Assembly: GCA_036272915.1 (NCBI GenBank)
Contig: DATAXV010000202.1
Span: forward strand, 1 to 64,000
Origin: DATAXV01 sp036272915
GTDB lineage: Bacteria > Chloroflexota > Dormibacteria > Dormibacterales > Dormibacteraceae
DNA: 64,000 bases
Direction: 5' to 3'
The first letter of the stretch is position 1, and every line of letters starts with the position of its first letter. Below are positions 17,565 through 25,241 of the stretch, piece after piece. Under the pieces are notes generated by a model that saw nothing but the letters and a program-made list of their open reading frames with translations, did no database searches and was not told the DNA's origin. Made by a program: the position numbers and the translations under genes.

Positions 17565-19232
17565 CTACTCGGGCGGGATCTCGCGGTAGACCGCGGTGAG
17601 GTCGATGCCCTGCCGGGAGCGGATCAGCTTCGAGCCGTAGAAGATGGCGGCGCCGAGCAGGAGCGGGATGAAGAAGACGGCCGCGGTCGTGCCGAAGTTG
17701 GGCAGGCCCAGCGTCGGGAAGAAGAAGTAGATGCTGGCGGTGCCGATCTCGACCAGCAGCGTGACCGCGCCGGCTATGCAGATGACGGGTATCCCCGCTA
17801 TCTCCCACTTCGCCGGTGAGTGCTCGTAGAGGTCCCTGCGGATGAACGGGAAGACGATCCCGGAGACCCCGATCAGGGCCAGGGCCAGCTGCCCGATGAG
17901 GAAGTAGCTGGCGACGAACGAGGTGATCTGGTTGTGCAGGTAGGCGAAGATGAAGAGCACGATCTCGGCGCCGATCAGGATGATGACCAGGGCGATGACC
18001 GGGCTGTGCAGCCGGCCGTTGACCTCGGCGACCTTGAGCGGGACGACCCGGTCGAAGCCCCAGGCGAAGAGCATGCGGGACATGAACAGGTAGTTGGCGA
18101 TGGCCATGGCCACGCCCCAGCCGCAGAGGCCGAAGCCGATGATGCCGGTGACGATCGGGTTCCGGGTCGCCACGGCGACCAGCAGCGTCGAGTAGGGCGG
18201 CGCCGGGATCGCGTACTTGCCGGGGACGTACGAGCTGAGGTAGTTGGCGGCGGTGATGAAGTTGTACCCGGCCCGGTAGAAGAGCAGGATGAAGGCCAGG
18301 GTGAGCAGGGTGCCGGTGATGGCCACCGGCAGGATCATGTTCGTGAGCTGGCGGCGGGTGCCCCTGACACCCTTCACCTCGCCGGCCACGTAGGCCGACC
18401 AGAAGCTGTTGGCGACCAGGCCCTGGATGGCCAGGAAGGCCACGACCGTGTACTCGAACGAGTGCCCGAAGTCGATGTGGAGCCCGCCCTTGGCCGCCTG
18501 CGCCTGGAAGTACTGGTAGGTGTTGGCGACGTGGGTGAAGGGCTGGGAGACGGCGTTGAAGTTGGAGATGAAGGTGCTGCTGGGCATGAAGATGAGGATC
18601 CCCAGGGCCAGCAGGAAGGAGATCATCCCGATCGCCACCATCACCGCCTGGACCCGCATCGCCATCCGGATGCCGAGCATGTTGATCAGCGCGGTCAGGA
18701 CCAGGAGCGCGGTGCCGATGATCACGGCCGCCCCCGGCGTCGCCAGCTGCGTCCCCAGCGAGGCCAGCCCCGGGTTGTTGAGCACCATGCCCAGCGAGGC
18801 GAAGGCGGGCGAGAGCATGAGCTGGCTCATCCAGGCCGCCACCGTCCCGGCGAAGACCAGGTTGGCGACGAACAGCCCCCAGCTGCCGATGAAGCCCAGG
18901 GCGGGCGACACGGCGCGGCTGTTGAGGACGTAGTCGCCGCCGCTGCGGGGGATCGCCGACGAGAGCAGGCCCCAGGTCGTGACCACGAAGAGCCCGGCCA
19001 CGGTGGCGATGATCTGCGAGACGATGAGGTTGGTGCCCACCAGGGCGGTGAGGATGTAGCTGACGCCGAAGGCGAAGCCCACTCCAAGCGTCGTGTTCTC
19101 GACGACGTTGAAGAGGATCATGTCGAACCAGCTCGCCTCGCGGACGAGGCCGGTCGCCTGGCGGGCGAAGAACGTCGGCGCGTCGGTCGACGGCCCGAGG
19201 CCGACTATGCGCCCACTACCTGACTCTGCCAT
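17565..19232 (-). CDS. APC-family amino-acid permease
   Basis: This is a 555-residue transporter with 12-14 predicted helices. It opens with the unwound helix region of the APC superfamily (NVVENTTLGVGFAFG), has an SGGDYVLNSRAVSP loop, and is longer than the permease at the window's left end. TGGAGGC lies 9 nt before the ATG. It has its own near-consensus promoter with an operator related to that of the catabolic operon upstream. It is therefore probably the importer of that operon's substrate, most likely an amino acid or acylated amino-acid derivative. Confidence 0.9.
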   Translation of the reverse strand: MAESGSGRIVGLGPSTDAPTFFARQATGLVREASWFDMILFNVVENTTLGVGFAFGVSYILTALVGTNLIVSQIIATVAGLFVVTTWGLLSSAIPRSGGDYVLNSRAVSPALGFIGSWGLFVANLVFAGTVAAWMSQLMLSPAFASLGMVLNNPGLASLGTQLATPGAAVIIGTALLVLTALINMLGIRMAMRVQAVMVAIGMISFLLALGILIFMPSSTFISNFNAVSQPFTHVANTYQYFQAQAAKGGLHIDFGHSFEYTVVAFLAIQGLVANSFWSAYVAGEVKGVRGTRRQLTNMILPVAITGTLLTLAFILLFYRAGYNFITAANYLSSYVPGKYAIPAPPYSTLLVAVATRNPIVTGIIGFGLCGWGVAMAIANYLFMSRMLFAWGFDRVVPLKVAEVNGRLHSPVIALVIILIGAEIVLFIFAYLHNQITSFVASYFLIGQLALALIGVSGIVFPFIRRDLYEHSPAKWEIAGIPVICIAGAVTLLVEIGTASIYFFFPTLGLPNFGTTAAVFFIPLLLGAAIFYGSKLIRSRQGIDLTAVYREIPPE

Positions 19233-19250
19233 CCGTCTTAGCCTCCACGA

Positions 19251-19302
19251 CCCATCTGATGTCTGATGTCCGAACCATAGGATCGCTCACCCCCTCTGTC
19301 AA
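19251..19302 (-). promoter_or_regulatory. Permease promoter with GntR-type operator
   Basis: On the minus strand, TTGACA (19302-19297) and TATGGT (19279-19274) have a 17-bp spacer. Three bases downstream lies the 20-bp site GACATCAGACATCAGATGGG (19270-19251), covering the expected transcription start. The same arrangement with a related site occurs at 24340-24391. The site is an imperfect inverted repeat (6 of 10 pairs). Confidence 0.75.
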
Positions 19303-19321
19303 CCCCCGAACTCGACCCTCC

Positions 19322-20077
19322 CTAGCCAACCTCCTCCGGGGTCTCGTACCAGCGCATGCGCCGGCCGACCCTGGCCCGAAGCCGCCAGCCGCCCGATTTC
19401 GGGGCCGCCTCCATGGCCGCTCGGAGGGTGCCGATCCGCTCCTCGACGGTGGTCACGTCGGCGGCGTCGGCGAGGATGAAGGGGGCGTGGCCTCGGGCCC
19501 GCTCGAGGTTGTCGCCGAGGGTCGTGTACCACCCCCAGTCGGCGGCGCAGAGCCGGCCGATGCGGTCGGTGCTAATGCAGTCGCCGGCGTCCTCGGGTCG
19601 CGCCTCGAACTGGACCAGCAGCGCCAGCGCGTCGGTCGCGTCCTTCTCGTTGAGCTCGACCACCTGGAGCTTGAGCAGCAGGAGGTCGGCCGGAGCCAGC
19701 GCTCTCGACCCGATCTCCAGGCGCGGCTCGAGGTCCAGCTTGTGGCACATCTCGAAGGTGCCCAGGAAGATGTCGAGCTGGCGCTCGTTGCCCATGTCGT
19801 AGAAGAGCAGGCGGGAGGAGCCGTGGAGCGCGTTGAAGCGCTCGTTGGGCTCGTAGCCGGCCTCCCGGAGAAGCGCCTGCAGCTGACGCGTCTGCCGCCG
19901 CGACGCGGCCAGGTCAAGGTCCTTGTAGGTGCGGCGCAGGGAGGGACGGCTCATCGCATCGGGGCAGGAGACGTGGACGGCCACCCCTCCCAGGAGGCGC
20001 GCCGACAGCCCCGCCTCGGAGGTCAGGTCGAGGAGCCTCTCCCCCTCCTCGACGACGCCGGCCAGGATCGGCGTCAT
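19322..20077 (-). CDS. Nucleotidyltransferase-fold protein (AbiEii/MNT-like)
   Basis: This 251-residue protein resembles the nucleotidyltransferase fold. Gly-Gly is at 30-31 (RLLGGVAVHV), a YKDLDLAAS motif supplies Asp53 and Asp55, and RQLDIFLG supplies Asp102, the third acidic ligand. The segment ALAPADLLLLKLQV is the usual helix after the core. Such proteins transfer NMP to small molecules or proteins, and some are toxins. Its start overlaps the GntR stop by 4 nt, so it is translationally coupled to a catabolic operon, which is unexpected. No antitoxin-like partner is present. Confidence 0.68.
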   Translation of the reverse strand: MTPILAGVVEEGERLLDLTSEAGLSARLLGGVAVHVSCPDAMSRPSLRRTYKDLDLAASRRQTRQLQALLREAGYEPNERFNALHGSSRLLFYDMGNERQLDIFLGTFEMCHKLDLEPRLEIGSRALAPADLLLLKLQVVELNEKDATDALALLVQFEARPEDAGDCISTDRIGRLCAADWGWYTTLGDNLERARGHAPFILADAADVTTVEERIGTLRAAMEAAPKSGGWRLRARVGRRMRWYETPEEVG

Positions 20078-20820
20078 CTGCTCCTCCGCCTGCCTCGGAG
20101 CTGCCCGTCGCCGCCGCGGGCGGCGACCTCGACGTCGAGGTGGGCGCGCATCGCCCGCCGGGCGCCGTCGCCGTCGCCGCGCTCGATCGCCTCGACCACG
20201 GCCATGTGCTCGTCCACGTCGCGCTGGCTGGGCATGCCCTCGTCCCGCTCGTAGAAGGCGATGATCGGGCTCGAGATGCGGAGCAGGGCGGCGTTGTGGG
20301 CCGCCCGCACCAGGTCCAGGTGGAAGCCCAGGTCCTCCGGTGGCTTGCCCCGGCCCAGGGAGGCGCGGAGGCCCTCGACGTCGCGGCGGAGACGGGCCAC
20401 GTCCTGGGCGCTGGCCCGCTCCGCGGCCAGCGCGGCGACCTCCGGCTCCATGATCAGCCGGACCTCGAGGAGCTCCAGCGCCACCTTCCGCTCCAGCGCC
20501 TCGTGAAAGCTCGCCGGCGGGACCTGGAGGCCGGGCGGCAGCGTGCGGACGAAGGTGCCCTTGCCGTGGCGGATCTCGACCACGTCGAGGGTCAGCAGCT
20601 CGCGGATCGCCTCCCGCACCGCCGATCGGCCGACGCCGTAGGCGGCGGCCAGGGCGGGCTCGCTGGGCAGCCGGTCACCGGGACCGTACTGGCCGCTGCG
20701 AAGCGCGTCGTAGAGGGCCTCGACCACCTGCCTGGTCACCGAGACCTTGGCGATGCGCGCCCCTCCACCGACCGGAAGCGGCACCGGCTCCGCCCGGCCC
20801 CTCCTGGTTCCGTCAGTCAT
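20074..20820 (-). CDS. GntR/FadR-family repressor with FCD domain
   Basis: This 248-residue regulator has an N-terminal winged helix at about residues 30-95 (GDRLPSEPALAAAYGVGRSAVREAIREL) and a C-terminal FCD helical domain with metal-ligand-type residues (FHLDLVRAAH, DEHMAVVEAI, RAHLD). FCD regulators usually respond to small carboxylic acids or amino-acid derivatives. Its ATG overlaps the preceding gene's stop by 8 nt, and 4 nt overlap the next gene. The frame upstream of 20820 is a shadow of that gene. It is the natural candidate for binding the paired operators at 19251-19270 and 24340-24359. Confidence 0.9.
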   Translation of the reverse strand: MTDGTRRGRAEPVPLPVGGGARIAKVSVTRQVVEALYDALRSGQYGPGDRLPSEPALAAAYGVGRSAVREAIRELLTLDVVEIRHGKGTFVRTLPPGLQVPPASFHEALERKVALELLEVRLIMEPEVAALAAERASAQDVARLRRDVEGLRASLGRGKPPEDLGFHLDLVRAAHNAALLRISSPIIAFYERDEGMPSQRDVDEHMAVVEAIERGDGDGARRAMRAHLDVEVAARGGDGQLRGRRRSR

Positions 20821-22087
20821 CTCCGCCCACCTCCGTCGGGGTCCGGCCGGCCGCCCTCCCGCCATCCGGCAGGAACAGGTCCACGCCCAGATCCGAGGCC
20901 GCCAGGTACCCCTCCAGCTCTCCGCCATCCACGCTTATGCGCCAGGGACGCAGCGCCGAGACCTCGGGCAGGAGGTCCGGCGTCTTGGTCAGCGAGGCCG
21001 TCACCAGGCACACCGACACTGTATCCGCGGAGATCTCCCCCTGCTGGAGAAGCTTCTCCACCGCCGCCGCCGTGATCGCCGAGGCGGGTTCGGCGGCGAT
21101 GCCCTCCCGCCCCAGATCGCGGGTGGCGCCCATGATCTGGCCCTCGGACACGGTCACCACCCGCCCGCCGCTGGCGCGCAGTGCGCTGAGCACGCGGTCG
21201 TCCGCCGTCGGCTCCCGGGTCGAGAGGGCGACCGTGTGCACCTCGCGCAGCGGGACCTGATGCAGCCCCTCGGCCAGGGGCCGCGTGAGGACGTCGACCC
21301 CGTTCGCCTGGCAGGCGATGATCCGGGGCAGAGCGTCGATCAGGCCGAGGGCGACCAGGTCCTGGAACCCCCTCCAGACACCGGTCAGCAGCTTGCCCGA
21401 GCCGACCGGGCAGAGGAAGAGGTCGGGGGCCCCGCCGAGGTCGCGCACGATCTCGTAGGCGATCGTCTTGTAGCCCTCGATGCCGAACGGGTTGCGCCCG
21501 TCGACCGGACACCAGCCGGGGCTGGCGAGGATGCGGTCCAGCATCACCGAGCGAGCGTCCCAACCAGTCACCGCCGCCTGCCCGCCGTAGATCCCGGTCA
21601 GGTGCAGGAATGCGGTCGACATCTCCGGCGGGTAGAACATGATCGAGCGCAGCCCGGCCACGCTGGCGTAGGCGGCGGCGGCGACGCCGTGGTTCCCGGT
21701 CGAGGTCCCGGCCAGCCCGCGGTAGCCGAGCTCGCGGGCCATCGTCGCCGCCACCGACTGGTAGCGATCCTTGTGCGACAAGGTCGGGTTGATCGTCTCG
21801 TTCTTCCAGAGCACGCGCCGCCCGAAGGCCGCGGCCAGCCGGGGGCTCACCACCAGCGGCGTATCGCCCTCGCCGATCGAGACCGGGGCCGCGTGCTCGG
21901 GCCCGGGGAGCATGGGCCGGTAGCCCCAGATCGTGTGGGCGCTCCCCCTCAGCCAGTCCCTCGCCCCAGCCCGCACCGGCTCCAGGTCATAGGCGACCTC
22001 GAGCACGCCGCCGCAGGCGGGACAGCCTCGGAAGTACTCGCCCGTCGCCCGGGCCCCGCAGCTGTCGCACCGGACCCACCAGCTCAC
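20813..22087 (-). CDS. Threonine-synthase-like PLP enzyme
   Basis: This is a 424-residue fold-type II PLP enzyme with an N-terminal zinc ribbon (Cys7, Cys10, Cys22, Cys25). The Schiff-base Lys is Lys106 in NPTLSHKDRYQ, where normal threonine synthases have SFKDRG. The phosphate-binding loop is partly visible as STGNHG, and the C-terminal part has PVGSGKLL. Related enzymes make threonine or eliminate amino or hydroxyl groups from small amino acids. In this operon a beta-elimination or replacement on a diamino- or hydroxy-amino acid is more likely than threonine synthesis, but this is inference. Confidence 0.8.
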   Translation of the reverse strand: MSWWVRCDSCGARATGEYFRGCPACGGVLEVAYDLEPVRAGARDWLRGSAHTIWGYRPMLPGPEHAAPVSIGEGDTPLVVSPRLAAAFGRRVLWKNETINPTLSHKDRYQSVAATMARELGYRGLAGTSTGNHGVAAAAYASVAGLRSIMFYPPEMSTAFLHLTGIYGGQAAVTGWDARSVMLDRILASPGWCPVDGRNPFGIEGYKTIAYEIVRDLGGAPDLFLCPVGSGKLLTGVWRGFQDLVALGLIDALPRIIACQANGVDVLTRPLAEGLHQVPLREVHTVALSTREPTADDRVLSALRASGGRVVTVSEGQIMGATRDLGREGIAAEPASAITAAAVEKLLQQGEISADTVSVCLVTASLTKTPDLLPEVSALRPWRISVDGGELEGYLAASDLGVDLFLPDGGRAAGRTPTEVGGDD

Positions 22088-22150
22088 AGCCGCGGCACCG
22101 GTGGTCTCGATCTCCAGCTCTCATCCACCATCTCGCACTCCTCCCTCACG

Positions 22151-23320
22151 TCACTCGAGTCCCGCGACCGGGAGCTCGCGCGGCATCCGAGCCGACAGGA
22201 ACTCGCATCCCTCCCCACGCACGACCACGTTCTCCTCGAGGTGATACCAGCCGTGGTCGGTGAGGACGCCCGGCTCGACGGCCAGAACCATGCCCTCCTC
22301 GAGCCGCCCCGCCCCTCGGGCCAGGGAGGGCGGCTCGGTGATGTCGAGACCGACGCCATGCCCGATCCGGGACGCCACCCTCAGCTCGGCCCCGGCGCGG
22401 CGGGCGGCGGCGGCCGCGGCCGCCACCGGCTCGCCGGTCTCCGCTCCGCTCCGGACCACCGAGAGGGCCGCGTCCAGCATCTCCAGCGAGAGCTGGTACG
22501 CGTCCCGCTGCGCCTGGGTGGGCGGACCCATCGAGGCACACCTTGTGTAGTCCGAGAAGTACCCCTGGAAGGTCGCGCCGAGATCCATCCAGAAGAGCTC
22601 GCCGGCCTCGAAGCAGCGATCGCCGGGCCAGCCGTTGTGACGGTGGTAGCCGTCCTTGCCGGCGGTCATGGTCACGTAGCCGGGCGACTCCCCGCCCAGC
22701 TCCAGCACCGCCTGGGATATCTCCTGGTACACGTGCCGCTCGGTCCAGCCCGGCGCCAGCCGGGAGAGGAGCCGGGCGTAGGCCTCGCCGGCGATGCGGC
22801 CCGCCACCCGCAGGCGCGCGATCTCCGCCTCCGACTTGATCATCCGCGCCCGCCAGATCGCGCCCGACCCGTCCGGAAGCTGCTCGCCGGGGAAGGCCGA
22901 CTTCAGCTTTCGGAACTGGCCGAGGGGGATGCCCAGGCGCTGCTCCAGGCCGGCCTCGATCCCGAGCCGGCTGCCGGCCAGGCCGCGGTCGCGAAGGGCG
23001 GAGAGGAGCGCCACCGTCGCCTCCGCCTCGAAGCCGTCGTAGGCGTAGAGGTCGTCGATCAGGCCCTCCGCCTCCAGCTCCACGGCGTGGGTCAGCGAGA
23101 CGATCGCGGTCGGCTCCTCCTCCACCGGCAGCAGAACCAGCATCGGCCGCGACCGGATCATCCAGGCCGGGGTCCGGTAGCCGGTCACGTATTCGAAGTT
23201 GGTCTGGCTGGTGATGAGCAGCCCGTCCAGGCCCTCCTCGACCATGCCCCGCTGCAGCCGCTCCCACCGCGCCTCGAACTCGGCGCGGGGGAAGGGGACG
23301 ATCGGCGGCGGCGCGGTCAC
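22151..23320 (-). CDS. M24-family metallohydrolase (Xaa-Pro peptidase/ectoine hydrolase type)
   Basis: This is a 389-residue 'pita-bread' metalloenzyme. The five dinuclear-metal ligands are present: Asp246 and Asp257 (FWMDLGATFQGYFSDY), His321 (GHGVGLD), Glu349 (AVEPGV) and Glu363 (LEENVVV). The N-terminal creatinase-like domain runs to about residue 150. Members are Xaa-Pro aminopeptidases, creatinases and the ectoine hydrolase DoeA/EutD. Pairing with a DoeB-type deacylase (4-nt overlap with the preceding gene) favours the hydrolase of a cyclic or N-substituted amino acid. Confidence 0.85.
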   Translation of the reverse strand: MTAPPPIVPFPRAEFEARWERLQRGMVEEGLDGLLITSQTNFEYVTGYRTPAWMIRSRPMLVLLPVEEEPTAIVSLTHAVELEAEGLIDDLYAYDGFEAEATVALLSALRDRGLAGSRLGIEAGLEQRLGIPLGQFRKLKSAFPGEQLPDGSGAIWRARMIKSEAEIARLRVAGRIAGEAYARLLSRLAPGWTERHVYQEISQAVLELGGESPGYVTMTAGKDGYHRHNGWPGDRCFEAGELFWMDLGATFQGYFSDYTRCASMGPPTQAQRDAYQLSLEMLDAALSVVRSGAETGEPVAAAAAAARRAGAELRVASRIGHGVGLDITEPPSLARGAGRLEEGMVLAVEPGVLTDHGWYHLEENVVVRGEGCEFLSARMPRELPVAGLE

Positions 23321-24351
23321 CGGGGCTCCGTCCCCGGGGCGGGCGGGGTCCAGTCGGAGGGCGAGAAGACGGTCGCCACCAGCTGGCCGGCGAGGGTGCT
23401 GGCACAGAGGCGGAGGACGCCGACGACGCCGGTCGCGGGCGAGGTCGCCCGGGCCAGCAGCCGCAGGTTGAGGTCGTGCAGCGTGGCCAGGGTCTGGCCC
23501 TCGGCGACCTGGTCGCCGACCGCGACCACGGGGCGGAGCAGCCCGCCGGCGGGGGCGACCCGCTCGTTGCGGCCGACGTGGACCGGCGCCGGCGGCTCCT
23601 CCCTCTCGCCGTCGATCTGGTCGAGGTGGACGAGCAGGTTGCGCGTCCCCACCTCATAGAGCCGGCGGCGGTCGCCCAGGGTCGAGGACTGGCCGCCGAT
23701 CTCGACCTCTATCAGCGGGATCCCCCGATCCGAAGCGACTGTCATCAGCCGTCCCGGGCCGGCGTCGAGCGGGTTGAGCAGGCCGAGGCCGAAGGCCCTG
23801 GCGGCCGCGTACGCCGCCGGACCCGTCGCCGCCGAGCCGGGGAACTCGACGTAGGGCTCGACGAGGTAGCCGGCGGTCCACCCGTGCATGGAGAGGACGA
23901 AGTCGGCCTCGCCCAGGATCTGGTCGCAGAAGACCCTGGCGATGCGATGGGTCAACGTCCCCTTCGGGTCGCCCGGGAAGTTGCGATTGAGGTCGACGTC
24001 GTCCTCCAGGCTCCAGCGCCGCGAGGCGCGGAAGGCGGGCGCGTTCAGGACCGGCACCATGATCACGGTCCCGCGCAGATCCTCCGGGCGGAGGCCCTCC
24101 CACAGGGAGATGAGCGACGTCGGCCCCTCGTGCTCGTCGCCGTGGGCGCCGGCAACGATGAGCAGGGCGAGGCCGTCGGACAGCCCTCTGATCACGTTGA
24201 CCGGGATCGAGACGACGGAGCCGTCAGGCGAGGAGGTCACCGGAACGCTGAACTGATACCTGGCGCCCCGAGCCAGACATCTGAGACCGCGCCAGGGACC
24301 GCCCCCCGGGGCCGGCAGGGTGCTTGTGGTCACGCCCAGGACATCAGACAT
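23317..24351 (-). CDS. AstE/DoeB-like zinc deacylase
   Basis: This is a 344-residue carboxypeptidase-fold deacylase of the succinylglutamate desuccinylase/aspartoacylase group. The zinc ligands are in GAHGDEHEGP (His70, Glu73) and MHGW (His156). VDLNRNFPG supplies the substrate Arg, and the catalytic Glu is probably in IPLIEVEIGG. The C-terminal 90 residues form the biotinyl-lipoyl-like barrel usual in DoeB-type enzymes (VAVGDQVAEGQTLA). It is the first gene of the operon. The ATG lies inside the operator only a few bases after the expected transcription start, so it is nearly leaderless. Confidence 0.87.
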   Translation of the reverse strand: MSDVLGVTTSTLPAPGGGPWRGLRCLARGARYQFSVPVTSSPDGSVVSIPVNVIRGLSDGLALLIVAGAHGDEHEGPTSLISLWEGLRPEDLRGTVIMVPVLNAPAFRASRRWSLEDDVDLNRNFPGDPKGTLTHRIARVFCDQILGEADFVLSMHGWTAGYLVEPYVEFPGSAATGPAAYAAARAFGLGLLNPLDAGPGRLMTVASDRGIPLIEVEIGGQSSTLGDRRRLYEVGTRNLLVHLDQIDGEREEPPAPVHVGRNERVAPAGGLLRPVVAVGDQVAEGQTLATLHDLNLRLLARATSPATGVVGVLRLCASTLAGQLVATVFSPSDWTPPAPGTEPR

Positions 24352-24391
24352 CTTATGTCACGACCCTATATCGCCCGGCACCGGCCGTCAA
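24340..24391 (-). promoter_or_regulatory. Catabolic operon promoter with GntR-type operator
   Basis: On the minus strand, TTGACG (24391-24386) and TAGGGT (24368-24363) have a 17-bp spacer. Three bases further is GACATAAGATGTCTGATGTC (24359-24340), an imperfect 20-bp palindrome (8 of 10 pairs) that covers the transcription start and the ATG at 24351. It aligns with the permease site as GACAT-M-AGA-YR-TC-W-GATG at identical spacing from the -10. Confidence 0.78.
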
Positions 24392-24518
24392 GATCCGAGG
24401 CTGGGCGCCCGATGGCCGCGGCCGGCAACGCCGGACGGTAACGGGTGGTGTCGGGCCGTGTGGGCTCGCCGCCGCGAGCCCCGTGGCGGCACCGGTCCCG
24501 AGCACCGGAAGCGTGCGC

Positions 24519-24966
24519 ATGATGTTGAGAACGCAAAAGATCCGGGTCGCGATCGCCGCGGTGCTCGCCGCCGGCTGGGGCGGCGCCTCCAGCGGTGCGG
24601 GCAACGGCGGGTCGGGGTCGGCGTGCTCGTCGTCGCCGCCATCCTGATCCTGGTCGAGCTCATCGCCGTGATTCGGGTGCTGGGGGCGATGGCCGGCGTT
24701 GCCCTGCGGCCGACCTCGATCCTGCTCGGGGTGGTCATGGTCGGAGCCTGCGCGCTGACCCTGATCAACCCGCTCGGCGCCTACGACCTCCTGCTCCGGC
24801 CCTCGCTGATCGCGCTCTGAATCTCCCAGTTCATCGCCTTCGCCGTCTACCCGGCGTTCGCCCGCCGGCGCCGGCGGCCCCGCTCGACGTGATGGCGACG
24901 GTGCTCGCCTCGGGCCTGACCCTCTTCGGCCTCTACTCGGTGGCGTTCCTGCCGACCTCGACCTGA
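24519..24966 (+). pseudogene. Decayed small membrane protein gene
   Basis: Three pieces in different frames add up to one membrane protein. The start MMLRTQKIRVAIAAVLAAGW is at 24519. After a frame change comes a segment with two strong helices (LVVAAILILVELIAVIRVL and SILLGVVMVGACALTLINP). An in-frame TGA (24818-24820) stands where Trp is expected (before ISQFIAFAVYP). After a further frame change near 24870 comes VMATVLASGLTLFGLYSVAF up to 24966. Hydrophobic continuity across the breaks is the evidence. I do not recognise the family. Confidence 0.65.
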
Positions 24967-25026
24967 CGCCGCCTCCGGGAGCGGGTAGTCTGCACCGATG
25001 GCCATCGACGCGGCGCGGAGGATCCG

Positions 25027-25236
25027 GTGAGTGACGGGCGGCCGGCCCGGCCCGGTTTCCCCGGCGAGCGGCCCGACCACCAGATGGAGAAGCTGGCGCA
25101 CAGCAACCCCAGGGTGACCTGCGGATCCTGCCGCCAGTTCGACCAGCACATGTGGTGCCGGCGGTGGAACTACCACACCGCCGCCGACGCGCCCATCTGC
25201 GCGCAGTACAAGGCGCTGCCCCGGGCGGCGGGGTAG
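25027..25236 (+). CDS. Small four-Cys protein, unknown
   Basis: This 69-residue protein is of unknown function. Its second half has four cysteines in the pattern CxxC-x8-C-x13-C (CGSCRQFDQHMWC, then ICAQY) with conserved-looking aromatic residues, which suggests a zinc or Fe-S site. The N-terminus is Pro/Arg-rich and probably disordered. It starts with GTG, so the exact start is uncertain. It ends 5 nt before the phosphoesterase-like gene, so the two are probably cotranscribed. Confidence 0.6.
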   Translation: MSDGRPARPGFPGERPDHQMEKLAHSNPRVTCGSCRQFDQHMWCRRWNYHTAADAPICAQYKALPRAAG

Positions 25237-25241
25237 GTGCG

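Noticed and set aside
19322..20077. A toxin-antitoxin system (AbiEii-type toxin)
   Set aside because: No antitoxin gene is adjacent. The gene is translationally coupled to a metabolic repressor instead.
20747..23659. Very long plus-strand open frames opposite real genes (also 1739-3865, 38544-41348, 46292-48949, 55564-58512)
   Set aside because: They translate to Arg/Gly/Asp/Gln-rich low-complexity sequence without motifs. They are the antisense shadows expected in GC-rich DNA, and the opposite strands carry clear families.
20074..24351. Firm annotation as an ectoine degradation operon
   Set aside because: The M24 and AstE pair fits, but the PLP enzyme type, nucleotidyltransferase and phosphoesterase do not, and key ectoine-pathway genes are missing. 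Kept as a hypothesis only.
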